From positions 1-8,350 of the forward strand of contig JAAYXC010000374.1 in NCBI GenBank assembly GCA_012516115.1: a stretch of 8,350 nucleotides of DNA, read 5' to 3'. The notes beneath the pieces are model-generated. The model was not told where the DNA came from, made no database searches, and saw only the letters and a list, made by a program, of their open reading frames with translations. The stretch is from Bacillota bacterium. Its GTDB lineage: Bacteria; Bacillota; UBA4882; JAAYXC01. Of this stretch, positions 1 to 5,807 are shown in pieces. Each line of letters opens with the position of its first letter. Within the stretch, counting starts at the first letter, position 1. The position numbers and the translations under genes are program-made.

Positions 1-20
1 CTCCTGTGCATACGGTTAGG

Positions 21-30
21 AAAAAGGAGG
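21..30 (+). promoter_or_regulatory. Ribosome binding site of the pdaB-like gene
   Basis: AAAAAGGAGG ends 8 bases before the ATG at 39. It decides the start in favour of that ATG over the in-frame GTG at 6, which has no Shine-Dalgarno sequence inside the window. Confidence 0.8.
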
Positions 31-38
31 CGGGAAAG

Positions 39-797
39 ATGCGGGTGTTTTTTCTCTTCCCGGGCAAAGGATGGAGCCACGCGTTGGTGGCCTTCGTGGC
101 CCTCCTCGGCGGGATCCTCCTCGGTCGTCTGAGCGTCTTCTGGCCGATCCAACCGACTCTGGCCGAAATGCCCCTTTTCTACGTGAAAACCGAAGAACCC
201 AAAGTGGCTTTGACCTTCGATATCTCCTGGGGCGAGAAGACCCTCCCCTTGGTGCTTCCCATCCTGGCCCGGATGAAGGTCCGGGCCACCTTCTTCCTCT
301 CCGGTCCCTGGGCCGAAAAGCATCCGAACCTGGTCAAGGCCATCCAGGCCGGCGGCCACGAGATCGCCAGTCACGGCCAGGAACACGTTAATCTAAGCCA
401 GTATCCGGAAGAAACGATCAGGGAAAACATCGGCCGCGCCCACCGTATACTCATGCGGCTAACCCAGGGCCGGGTGGCCTATTTCTTCCGGCCGCCGAAC
501 GGCGACTACGACGACCTGGTGGTGGTCACCGCCCGTAGCCAGAACTACGAGACGGTCATCTGGGCCGTGGACTCGCTGGACTGGCAAAATCCCGGGGTAG
601 AGTACATGGTCCGCCGGGTGGTGGAAAAGACCTTCCCGGGTGCTATTATTCTCTGCCATGCCAGCGACAGCAGTCGTCAGATCCACGAGGCCCTGCCGGG
701 AATGATCGAGGGATTGCGGGCAAAAGGGTACCAGTTCGTCACCCTCTCCGAGCTGGTCCGCTGTGGTCAACCAGGCCGGGACGACCCGCGGCGATAG
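39..797 (+). CDS. pdaB: Polysaccharide deacetylase, PdaB-like (sporulation type)
   Basis: This 252-residue protein is predicted to remove acetyl groups from peptidoglycan amino sugars outside the membrane. A hydrophobic segment at about residues 14-36 looks like an uncleaved anchor or signal. The NodB-type deacetylase domain fills residues 55-240. Visible motifs are TFDISWG with metal-type D61, SHGQEH with H112 and H116, FRPPNG around R151, VDSLDW with D178, and LCHASDS with H207. The usual second Asp of TFDDG is Ile here; to my knowledge this is normal for the PdaB subfamily of spore formers, so I do not read it as a loss. The LCHASDS ending through KGYQFVTLSEL also fits PdaB better than YlxY. 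The ATG at 39 is chosen because AAAAAGGAGG lies 8 bases upstream. The stop is directly followed by the stop of the convergent CapA-like gene. A role in cortex formation or maintenance is inferred from the family. Confidence 0.88.
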   Translation: MRVFFLFPGKGWSHALVAFVALLGGILLGRLSVFWPIQPTLAEMPLFYVKTEEPKVALTFDISWGEKTLPLVLPILARMKVRATFFLSGPWAEKHPNLVKAIQAGGHEIASHGQEHVNLSQYPEETIRENIGRAHRILMRLTQGRVAYFFRPPNGDYDDLVVVTARSQNYETVIWAVDSLDWQNPGVEYMVRRVVEKTFPGAIILCHASDSSRQIHEALPGMIEGLRAKGYQFVTLSELVRCGQPGRDDPRR

Positions 798-1859
798 TCA
801 GGGGCGGATGGCGATGACCCCACGTTCTCCTTCGCGCCGGAGACTGAGGCCGAAAGCGACGGAATAACGCTGAAGGTCGGCCAGGACCCTTATGGCGTCT
901 TCGCCTTTTCGCAGACGTGTCTGGAAGGCCACCTCGCGGGTGTAGACGTTTACCGGATAAACCCAGGCCGTAAGGGGACCTCCCCGGTCCAGCTCCACCA
1001 GGAGGATGACGCTGTCTTTGGCCCGCGCGGCATAGGAGCCGAAGGCAAAATTTCCCAAACTATAGGCGATCAGACCACCGTGGTAGACTTCGAAGCCCTG
1101 CAGGACATGCGGATGGTGGCCGAGGACGAGACTGGCACCGAGGTCGATGGCCAACCGCGCCAGCCGACGCTGATAATCACGGGGATAATTGACCCCTTCC
1201 CCGCTCCAGTGGAAACAGACCACCACCAGATCGGCTTTTTCCTTGGCCGCCGGGATATCGGCCCTGAGGTAGGCTTCGTACCCGGGAGCCGTGCCGGGCC
1301 GGGAAGACGTGGCATAAAACTCCGTGGGGTAGGTGAGGGAATAGGCGAGGAAGGCCAGACGAAGCCCGTTGACGGTAAGGGAAGCCGGCGCCCTGGCCGC
1401 GGCCAGGTTTATCCCGGCGCCGCAATGCGCTATACCTTCCCGGTCCAGGAGCTGGATGGTCTCGGCCAGCGGCGACCAGCCGTAGTCCATGGCGTGGTTG
1501 TTGGCCAGGCTTACCACGTTAAAACCCCCGCTCGTCAAGGCCGCCACGGCCTCCGGCTCGGCCCGGAGGGTATACTGCTTCGGAACGTAGACCCGACCGG
1601 CCCGGGAGAGGACGGATTCGAGATTACCCACCCTCAGGTCGGCCTGCCGCAGGACCTCGATTGTCCCCCGCCAGGGGTAGTCCGGGCCTTCGCGCCGGAT
1701 CCGCTCGCCCAGACCTCCCCCGAGATAGATATCCCCCACGGCGGCCAGAAGAACCCGTGGTTCGGCGGCCGGAGGGGGACCCTCTTCGGCGAAGGAAATG
1801 AAAAAAATGACAGCGGAAAGTATGGACAAGACCGCGCCAAAAACCAACGGCTTCCGCAT
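798..1859 (-). CDS. CapA-family protein (poly-gamma-glutamate capsule synthesis type, metallophosphatase fold)
   Basis: This 353-residue protein has an N-terminal hydrophobic segment at about residues 5-23, so it is probably exported or membrane-tethered. The CapA (PGA_cap) domain follows. Visible motifs are AVGDIYLGG at 40-48, GNLESVLS at 78-85, SLANNHAMDYG at 117-127, CFHWSGEG at 215-222, LGHHPHVLQG at 246-255 and AYSLGNFAF at 265-273. The Asp, Asn and His residues match the metal-binding pattern of calcineurin-like phosphatases, to which CapA is related. The gene starts at ATG 1859 with GGGAGGG (1873-1867) 7 bases upstream. No capBC synthesis genes are nearby, so a capsule role is not supported by context. 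Stand-alone CapA proteins are common in Clostridia and their substrate is mostly unknown. The gene is intact and divergent from comEB. Confidence 0.88.
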   Translation of the reverse strand: MRKPLVFGAVLSILSAVIFFISFAEEGPPPAAEPRVLLAAVGDIYLGGGLGERIRREGPDYPWRGTIEVLRQADLRVGNLESVLSRAGRVYVPKQYTLRAEPEAVAALTSGGFNVVSLANNHAMDYGWSPLAETIQLLDREGIAHCGAGINLAAARAPASLTVNGLRLAFLAYSLTYPTEFYATSSRPGTAPGYEAYLRADIPAAKEKADLVVVCFHWSGEGVNYPRDYQRRLARLAIDLGASLVLGHHPHVLQGFEVYHGGLIAYSLGNFAFGSYAARAKDSVILLVELDRGGPLTAWVYPVNVYTREVAFQTRLRKGEDAIRVLADLQRYSVAFGLSLRREGERGVIAIRP

Positions 1860-1944
1860 GTGATCGCCCTCCCGCGCCTATCTTCCCATAAAACTCCTTT
1901 CGGTGTCAAGCGGGGAGGATTCGGCCGGCCGGTGCGGAAGGAAA

Positions 1945-1950
1945 TATACT
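1945..1950 (+). promoter_or_regulatory. Candidate -10 element for comEB
   Basis: TATACT lies 26 bases before the comEB start, within the 116-base gap between the divergent CapA and comEB genes. It matches TATAAT at five of six positions in an otherwise GC-rich stretch. No convincing -35 hexamer sits 16-18 bases upstream, where the sequence is the palindrome CGGCCGGCCG (1922-1931). The call therefore rests on the -10 alone. Confidence 0.3.
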
Positions 1951-1975
1951 AGCAAAACCCGGGGGGGGGTGGGCC

Positions 1976-2446
1976 ATGGAAGCATACCATGACGGTCGCC
2001 CATCCGCAGACGAAGTCTATCTCCGTATCTGCCGGGTCGTGGCCGAACGCTCGACGTGCCTCCGCCGGCATTTGGGGGCGGTGATCGTCAAAGATGGCCA
2101 GATCACAGGCATCGGCATCAACGGGGCCCCCAAGGGTCTTTCGCCGTGTGCCTCCGTGGGTTGCATACGCGAGATACAAGGGATAGCCAGCGGCACCCAG
2201 ATCGAGATCTGCCGTGGTATTCACGCCGAGCAAAACGCCATTCTCCAAGCGGGCCTGGCGGGTAGCCAGGGCGCAGTACTATATACCAACGGTTTCCCCT
2301 GCGAGGTCTGCGCCAAGCTGTGCATCCAGGCGGAGATCGCGCGGGTGGTGGCGAGCGGCGACTACCCGGACCGCCGGGGACTGGATCTCTTGTTCCAGGC
2401 GGGGATCGAAGTGGTAATCCTTCCGCCGCTGGAGGAGGTCCGGTGA
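1976..2446 (+). CDS. comEB: Deoxycytidylate (dCMP) deaminase, ComEB type
   Basis: This 156-residue cytosolic enzyme is predicted to convert dCMP to dUMP, the precursor for thymidylate synthesis. It has the zinc-dependent cytidine/deoxycytidylate deaminase fold. The catalytic motif HAEQNA gives zinc ligand H83 and proton-shuttle E85, and PCEVC gives zinc ligands C109 and C112. Further typical features are the N-terminal STCLRRHLGAVIVKDG segment, GINGAPKG, and the conserved DYP near residue 129. The length is normal for ComEB. The ATG at 1976 is preceded by a nine-G run then TGGG, which probably acts as the Shine-Dalgarno sequence although the spacing is tight. Despite the comE locus name, no competence genes are adjacent, so a nucleotide-pool role is the safer reading. 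The gene is intact and is followed on the opposite strand by PIN-domain debris. Confidence 0.92.
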   Translation: MEAYHDGRPSADEVYLRICRVVAERSTCLRRHLGAVIVKDGQITGIGINGAPKGLSPCASVGCIREIQGIASGTQIEICRGIHAEQNAILQAGLAGSQGAVLYTNGFPCEVCAKLCIQAEIARVVASGDYPDRRGLDLLFQAGIEVVILPPLEEVR

Positions 2447-2739
2447 CTGGACGACTATTATTTGAGGGCCCCCGCGCTGCCGGCGGATCTGGTGGCCATG
2501 CTTGCTTTGAACCGCGGCTTCACCGGCCCCCATCGAGCGCGGCGAAGCAATGATATCGGTCAATCTCGCATATTCATCCGCGACTGGACCGATGGCCGCG
2601 ATCTCCATGAGCTTTACCAAAATATTTCTGCAGCATCTCCGGCAGCCAGGGGTAATGAGCTCGTAAAGGACGGGCCCGGGAACGACGATATTCCCCGAAA
2701 ACAAATTCTGCAATATGTCAAACGGTATAAGGCATCCAT
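2447..2739 (-). pseudogene. Decayed, truncated PIN-domain (ribonuclease-type) gene
   Basis: No single reading frame carries this gene, but the pieces line up in order across the three minus frames as a PIN domain. The order is IRMDAL (the Asp expected near a PIN N terminus), FDILQNLFSGNIVVPGPVL, then LPEMLQKYFGKAHGD in a second frame. The first frame resumes with IAAIGPVADEYARLTD and SMGAGEAAV (the conserved GEA). The last pieces are a short Ala/Gly-rich stretch and SNNSR, resembling the C-terminal acidic motif region. At least four frame changes are needed, and the match stops where the comEB stop codon lies, so the C terminus is missing. PIN domains are Mg-dependent RNases, often toxins of toxin-antitoxin pairs. 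No antitoxin is recognisable beside it. That it is a PIN remnant is inference from motif order; that it is broken is seen directly. Confidence 0.5.
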
Positions 2740-3029
2740 TCGTATGCTGTTTTACCCTCCGGAATGCCTTCCAAAAAAGCCCGGCTCACCGAGAACCTGA
2801 TCGCCACCCGATCGGATAAAAAATACGGACTCGTAAAGCTTAAACCGTATCCAAAATCTTGATCAAATTCATGCAAAGAATATCCAAGCGATAACTTTGT
2901 ATATTCGGCGGTATCTTCATTTTGAGCCAGACACTTGAAAAATTTATGCCAATTAATAACCCGATAACCACAAAAATGATTTTCCTCTTCACTTAAATCC
3001 CTCTCTTTATTTAAATTAAGCCACTTCAA
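2718..3029 (-). CDS. AT-rich ORF of unknown function, probably a foreign remnant
   Basis: I do not recognise this 103-codon ORF with confidence. Its only usable start is a TTG at 3029 with no Shine-Dalgarno sequence, and a TGA lies in frame 12 bases upstream, so it may be an internal fragment. GC counted over 2821-3000 is 61 of 180 bases (34%), against a visibly GC-rich neighbourhood, and codon choice shifts to A/T-ending codons. The N-terminal half is charged and the C-terminal half has alternating hydrophobic and aromatic residues. The stretch DFGYGLSFTSPYF followed by RVAIRFSVSR resembles strands of an outer-membrane beta-barrel, as in Bacteroidota hypothetical proteins. That resemblance is from memory and is weak. 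Its 3' end overlaps the PIN remnant. It could also be non-coding transferred DNA. Confidence 0.3.
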   Translation of the reverse strand: MKWLNLNKERDLSEEENHFCGYRVINWHKFFKCLAQNEDTAEYTKLSLGYSLHEFDQDFGYGLSFTSPYFLSDRVAIRFSVSRAFLEGIPEGKTAYEWMPYTV

Positions 3030-3050
3030 CCCATGGTGCGTTCATCCAAT

Positions 3051-3085
3051 CCCACCGGGGTGGCCTTTACGAATGACCCGGTGGG
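3051..3085. terminator. GC-rich hairpin at the end of the regulator gene
   Basis: CCCACCGGG (3051-3059) and CCCGGTGGG (3077-3085) form a perfect 9-base-pair inverted repeat with a 17-base loop. On the minus strand it spans the last codons and stop of the broken regulator, the right place for a transcription terminator or 3' end stabiliser. Neither strand has a T-run after the stem, so it is not a classical intrinsic terminator. Confidence 0.3.
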
Positions 3086-3397
3086 CTCCCTTGCCCTGCG
3101 ACCATCCGGATGATCGCCTCCAGTTGCCGGAGGTAGGCCGCGAAGGCCTCCCGGCCGGAAGGGGTGAGCCGGTAGAGCGTCTTTGGTTTGCGTCCGGCGA
3201 ACTTCTTTTCTACTTCCAGATAACCCGCTTCCTCGAAGACCCGGAGATGGGCGCTGAGGTTACCAATCGGTCAATCCCAAAAGCGACTTTAAGGCGGAGA
3301 AATCCATCTCGCCCATGGTGGTAAGGGCGGTCATGATGCCCAGACGGGCCTTGGCTTGGAAGAGATCGTTTAGCCCTTTTAGGATCTGTTCATCCAT
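3067..3397 (-). pseudogene. Winged-helix transcriptional regulator (HTH_34/ArsR-like), frameshifted
   Basis: From ATG 3397 the frame reads MDEQILKGLNDLFQAKARLG and reaches GLTDW then TAA at 3262-3260. Dropping one base of the TT at 3265-3266 restores LTDGNLSAHLRVFEEAGYL, the recognition-helix signature of the small winged-helix family PF13601. The frame then runs through GRKPKTLYRLTPSGREAFAA to a stop at 3067. Corrected length is 109 residues, normal for these dimeric DNA-binding regulators, and 331 minus 1 bases is an exact multiple of three. The break falls inside the DNA-binding helix-turn-helix, so the 45-residue product as written could not bind DNA normally. The start overlaps the end of the upstream membrane-protein gene by 8 bases (ATGGATGA), implying translational coupling in one operon. 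Such regulators usually repress their own operon; the target here is inferred. The single-base change may be a mutation or a sequencing error. Confidence 0.8.
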
Positions 3398-3931
3398 CTT
3401 TCTTCGCGCTCTTTCTGAGCAAGAATCCCGTGAGGGCCAGTCCTCCGCCGCCCCCTATCGCCGACCAGACCCGATGGATCGGTGCCCGGAAAAAAGAGCC
3501 CTACCACGGCCACGAGGACGAGCCACCCCCCGAGCAAAAGCAGCGACCGGCCCATAAAGACCCCGGCGGCGAGATAGATCACGCCAACCTGAAACGGCCA
3601 GTAAGCGTTTAAAAGCCGCTCGTTTCCGGTGAGGGTCAGCAATAGGACGAAAAGGCAGCCCGCGGCGACCAACAAAATCAGGCTCAACCAACCGAGCTTT
3701 TCAGCAGGGGAGGAACCGGTTGCCCTTTCTTGCCCCTTTAAAACCGATGACGGCCGAGATAAAGCCGCCAAGAAGGCAGAGTACCGGCCAGACCAGGTCC
3801 GGCGGTAACCATATCGTCCCAAGATAACCCACGAGCCAAAGAAACCCCCAGAGCAGAAAATAAGGATGGCCTTCCTCGGCCCGTAAACGGGTCTGGGCCA
3901 CCAGCTCCTGGAGCTAGGCGAGCTGGGTCAA
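3390..3931 (-). pseudogene. Polytopic membrane protein of unknown function, broken by a nonsense codon and two frameshifts
   Basis: Read from the TTG at 3931, the protein begins LTQLA, meets TAG at 3916-3914 (probably once a Glu codon), and continues LQELVAQTRLRAEEGHPYF into hydrophobic segments. A first shift lies at the CCCC run (+ strand 3707-3710), after GARKGNRFLP. The next frame carries AEKLGWLSLILLVAAG and three more hydrophobic stretches. A second shift is best placed at the T-run (+ strand 3490-3495), after which the frame ends SAIGGGGGLALTGFLLRKS and a TGA at 3392-3390. With both extra bases removed, 540 bases give 180 codons and about five or six membrane segments. The true start is uncertain, because an in-frame TTG at 3967 is also possible. 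The gene is coupled by overlap to the regulator, and such regulator and membrane-protein pairs recur in Firmicutes. Function is not known to me. Confidence 0.7.
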
Positions 3932-3948
3932 TGCTTCTTGCGTTTTAA

Positions 3949-3968
3949 CTTGACCGTAATTTGTCAAG
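3949..3968. promoter_or_regulatory. Inverted repeat CTTGAC-N8-GTCAAG between divergent genes
   Basis: CTTGAC (3949-3954) and GTCAAG (3963-3968) are perfect 6-base arms with an 8-base spacer, in the gap between the minus-strand membrane-protein operon and dacF. On the minus strand the right arm also supplies a consensus -35 box TTGACA (3967-3962), and on the plus strand the left arm supplies TTGACC. No good -10 box lies 16-18 bases from either. An operator for the neighbouring winged-helix regulator is possible but is inference. Confidence 0.3.
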
Positions 3969-4055
3969 CTAATCTTTGCCCGAATAGGTCGGGCCACCCG
4001 CCTGGTCTTAAAACCCCCGACCGTGGAAAGACTATCCCTTGAAGAACCGCCATGG

Positions 4056-4060
4056 GGAGG
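4056..4060 (+). promoter_or_regulatory. Ribosome binding site favouring the TTG start of dacF
   Basis: GGAGG (inside ATGGGGAGG) lies 9 bases before an in-frame TTG at 4070. The ATG at 4052 has no recognisable Shine-Dalgarno sequence upstream, so the TTG is the more likely start. Confidence 0.6.
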
Positions 4061-4069
4061 AAAAGGGGC

Positions 4070-5248
4070 TTGCGGCGTCTTTTGCTCTTGTCCTTGTCGG
4101 TATTCCTTTGCTTTATGACCCTGCCTGCCTTCGGCGAGGTGCCACCCTTCGGCCAGGCGCCCCTGGTCGAACCGGGTTTTGATATCGCGGCCAAGGCCGC
4201 CCTGCTCCTCGAACCGGAGAGCAACACGCTTCTCTATGCCAAAGATATCCACCGCCGTCTCCCGCCCGCCAGCCTCACGAAGATCGTCTCCATGCTCCTC
4301 ATTATGGAAGCCGTCGACGAAGGACGCGTTCGTCTCGACGAGCCCGTGACCACCAGCGCCCACGCAGCCGGGATCGGTGGCTCACAGGTCTACCTCAAGG
4401 AAGGTGAGGTCTTCCCCCTCGAAAAACTCCTCATCGCCATCGCCGTGGAGTCGGCCAACGATGCCACCACGGCCGTGGCCGAACATCTTTACTCCACCGA
4501 GGAAGACTTCGTGCGGATGATGAACCTCCGGGCCCGGAAACTGGGGATGAAAAACAGCCATTTCACCAACCCGCACGGGTTACCCGATCCGGAACACTAT
4601 ACCTCGGCGGCGGATATCGCCGTCGCCGCCCGGGAATTGATCGTTAAGCATCCCCGGATCCTCCGTTACACCTCCATCTGGCAGTACGAATTCCGACCGG
4701 AAAAGACCGTCCTGCTCAACACGAACGAACTCATCCGCGATTACCGCGGAGCCGACGGTCTGAAGACCGGGCATACCCAGGAAGCCGGTTGGTGCCTGGT
4801 GGGTACCGCCCGCCGCGCGGAGATGCGTCTGATCGCGGTGGTCATGGGCGCCGCTGATAATGCTGCCCGTCTCCGGGAGACCAAGCGCCTTCTCGATTAT
4901 GGTTTTCGCAACTTCGAAGTCTTGACCGTGGCCCAAAAGGGACAGGAACTGGGTCGGGTCAGGGTCCCCGAGGCCTGGCCCTCCCGGGTCAAGGTCACCG
5001 CGCCCCAAAAGATCGTGGCCGTGGTGCCGCGGGGCAAGGCACGGCTGGCGGAGACGAAGCTCACCCCCCATCCCGGCCTCCGCGTCCCGGTGGCCAAAGG
5101 GGAACCGCTGGCCGACCTGACCGTCTTCTACCGGGGAAAAAAGGTAAGCCGCCAGATCATCCCGGCGGCCCGGCCCATAGGACGGGCCAACATCATTATC
5201 CGGGGGTGGCGGGCCTTCATCCGGTGGGTCCTGGGTCTCTTCCGGTAG
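4070..5248 (+). CDS. dacF: D-alanyl-D-alanine carboxypeptidase (DacF-like, class C low-mass PBP, peptidase S11)
   Basis: This 392-residue exported enzyme removes the terminal D-Ala of peptidoglycan stem pentapeptides and so limits cross-linking. After the TTG start come RR and a hydrophobic stretch ending near AFG, a typical signal peptide with cleavage likely around residues 21-24. All three active-site motifs are present: SLTK (S68, K71), SAN (S128, N130) and KTG (K232-G234) followed by HTQEAG. The C-terminal PBP5-type domain (about residues 280-370) is followed by RAFIRWVLGLFR, an amphipathic tail that fits peripheral membrane attachment. I prefer TTG 4070 because of GGAGG 9 bases upstream. 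The ATG at 4052 would add only six residues (MGRKRG). The gene is intact, unlike its neighbours on both sides, and is divergent from the broken membrane-protein operon. DacF rather than DacB is chosen from overall resemblance; the exact paralogue is uncertain. Confidence 0.9.
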   Translation: MRRLLLLSLSVFLCFMTLPAFGEVPPFGQAPLVEPGFDIAAKAALLLEPESNTLLYAKDIHRRLPPASLTKIVSMLLIMEAVDEGRVRLDEPVTTSAHAAGIGGSQVYLKEGEVFPLEKLLIAIAVESANDATTAVAEHLYSTEEDFVRMMNLRARKLGMKNSHFTNPHGLPDPEHYTSAADIAVAARELIVKHPRILRYTSIWQYEFRPEKTVLLNTNELIRDYRGADGLKTGHTQEAGWCLVGTARRAEMRLIAVVMGAADNAARLRETKRLLDYGFRNFEVLTVAQKGQELGRVRVPEAWPSRVKVTAPQKIVAVVPRGKARLAETKLTPHPGLRVPVAKGEPLADLTVFYRGKKVSRQIIPAARPIGRANIIIRGWRAFIRWVLGLFR

Positions 5249-5391
5249 TATCAAACGGACAGGAAATGGCGTTTAACGTTCCTCGACGGGCTTGTTGTCT
5301 GGCGACCGCACCCACGCGGCGTAGGCGAAGGATGAGGGTGAAGGGAAACGAGTCCCGGAGAAAGCAGGATACTGGCAGGAGGAAAACGATA
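5249..5391 (+). other. Leader between dacF and the small ORF
   Basis: I see no terminator with a T-run and no recognisable promoter here. ORFs on both strands in this stretch are rich in Arg and Pro and look like chance frames. A weak stem GGGA/TCCC with a six-base loop sits at 5343-5356. The last bases hold the AGGAGG site of the small ORF. Confidence 0.3.
5377..5382 (+). promoter_or_regulatory. Consensus ribosome binding site of the small ORF
   Basis: AGGAGG lies 9 bases before the ATG at 5392. It is one of the best Shine-Dalgarno matches in the window and the main reason to call the ORF that follows. Confidence 0.55.
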
Positions 5392-5577
5392 ATGGGTGAA
5401 CAGCGCGTCCCACCGGCCATCGGTACTGAGACCGGTCCTCCGTATCCTCCCCGGCGCGGTCATCCCAAACCGCGGGAGATCAAATCCCAAAAAGCCCAGA
5501 AGGAAAGCGGCCATGGGCCGGGGACGACCAAGAACGTAAAACTAAAGATGGCGACCAAAGTCCGCGGGAGAGACTGA
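5392..5577 (+). CDS. Small basic proline-rich hypothetical protein (61 residues)
   Basis: I do not recognise this ORF. It is called because an ATG follows AGGAGG at ideal spacing and the frame stays open to a TGA 22 bases before the class A PBP gene. The product starts MGEQRVPPAIGTETGPPYPP, is rich in Pro, Gly, Lys and Arg and strongly basic. It has no Cys or Trp and no hydrophobic segment, so it would be soluble and probably disordered. Its position between two peptidoglycan genes suggests co-transcription with the PBP gene. A real small protein, a translated leader for the PBP gene, and a chance ORF are all possible. Given the lesions in the neighbouring PBP gene, it could also be a damaged remnant of something longer. 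Confidence 0.4.
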   Translation: MGEQRVPPAIGTETGPPYPPRRGHPKPREIKSQKAQKESGHGPGTTKNVKLKMATKVRGRD

Positions 5578-5599
5578 ACGACTCCTCCCCTCCCCGGGG

Positions 5600-5783
5600 G
5601 TGAAGAAAGATCCGCCGCCGAACCGTCTTCTTCTTGTCCGGCCTGGCCTTGCTCGTACTCATCGGGGCGGGGGCCTTCTTCTACGCCCTTTGGGCCCCGG
5701 TGGAACTCGAAGCCCGCCTGACCACGGCCGCCCGGGGTTCGGTCGTCTTCGACCGGAACGGAACCCGCGTGGCCACCCTCTAA
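5600..5783 (+). pseudogene. N-terminal membrane-anchor segment of the class A PBP, separated by a frameshift and a stop
   Basis: A GTG at 5600 followed by AAG AAA G reads into the wrong frame. Removing one A of the run 5606-5608 gives VKKIRRRTVFFLSGLALLVL, a basic N terminus plus a single membrane segment. It continues to GSVVFDRNGTRVATL and an in-frame TAA at 5781-5783. Class A PBPs normally have this order: a short cytoplasmic basic tail, one membrane anchor, and a linker with the pattern (V/I)xDRxGxxxATL. The TAA then replaces a residue that is commonly Tyr or another non-stop codon, and EGNRLWVPLTEIP continues in the same frame. The corrected gene 5600-7466 is 1866 bases, exactly 622 codons. 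The frameshift is inferred; a TTG start within the membrane segment could avoid it, but the TAA cannot be avoided. Confidence 0.7.
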
Positions 5784-5807
5784 GAAGGGAACCGCCTTTG
5801 GGTTCCT

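Noticed and set aside
1080..1952. Long plus-strand ORF of 290 codons opposite the CapA-like gene
   Set aside because: It is an antisense shadow. The minus frame carries all CapA motifs, while this frame has no recognisable domain and no ribosome binding site.
2462..2800. Plus-strand ORF of 112 codons downstream of comEB
   Set aside because: It has no ribosome binding site and no domain, and the minus strand of the same stretch holds recognisable PIN-domain fragments.
3914..4363. Minus-strand ORF of 149 codons running from within dacF to 3914
   Set aside because: Most of it is antisense to dacF. Only the last codons (up to LTQLA) belong to the start of the broken membrane-protein gene.
4580..5254. 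Minus-strand ORF of 224 codons opposite dacF
   Set aside because: It is a shadow of the intact DacF frame, with low-complexity Asp/Gly/Pro/His-rich translation typical of antisense GC-rich DNA.
5206..5391. Upstream extension of the small ORF, including an ATG at 5266 after ACAGGA
   Set aside because: The Shine-Dalgarno spacing is too short there, the extension is an Arg-rich low-complexity stretch overlapping the end of dacF, and AGGAGG clearly marks the ATG at 5392.
5781..5783. Recoding of TAA (stop readthrough or an alternative genetic code) in the PBP gene
   Set aside because: TAA ends the metallo-beta-lactamase-fold gene normally, the other intact genes use TAG and TGA, and no recoding structure was seen. 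Mutation or sequence error is simpler.
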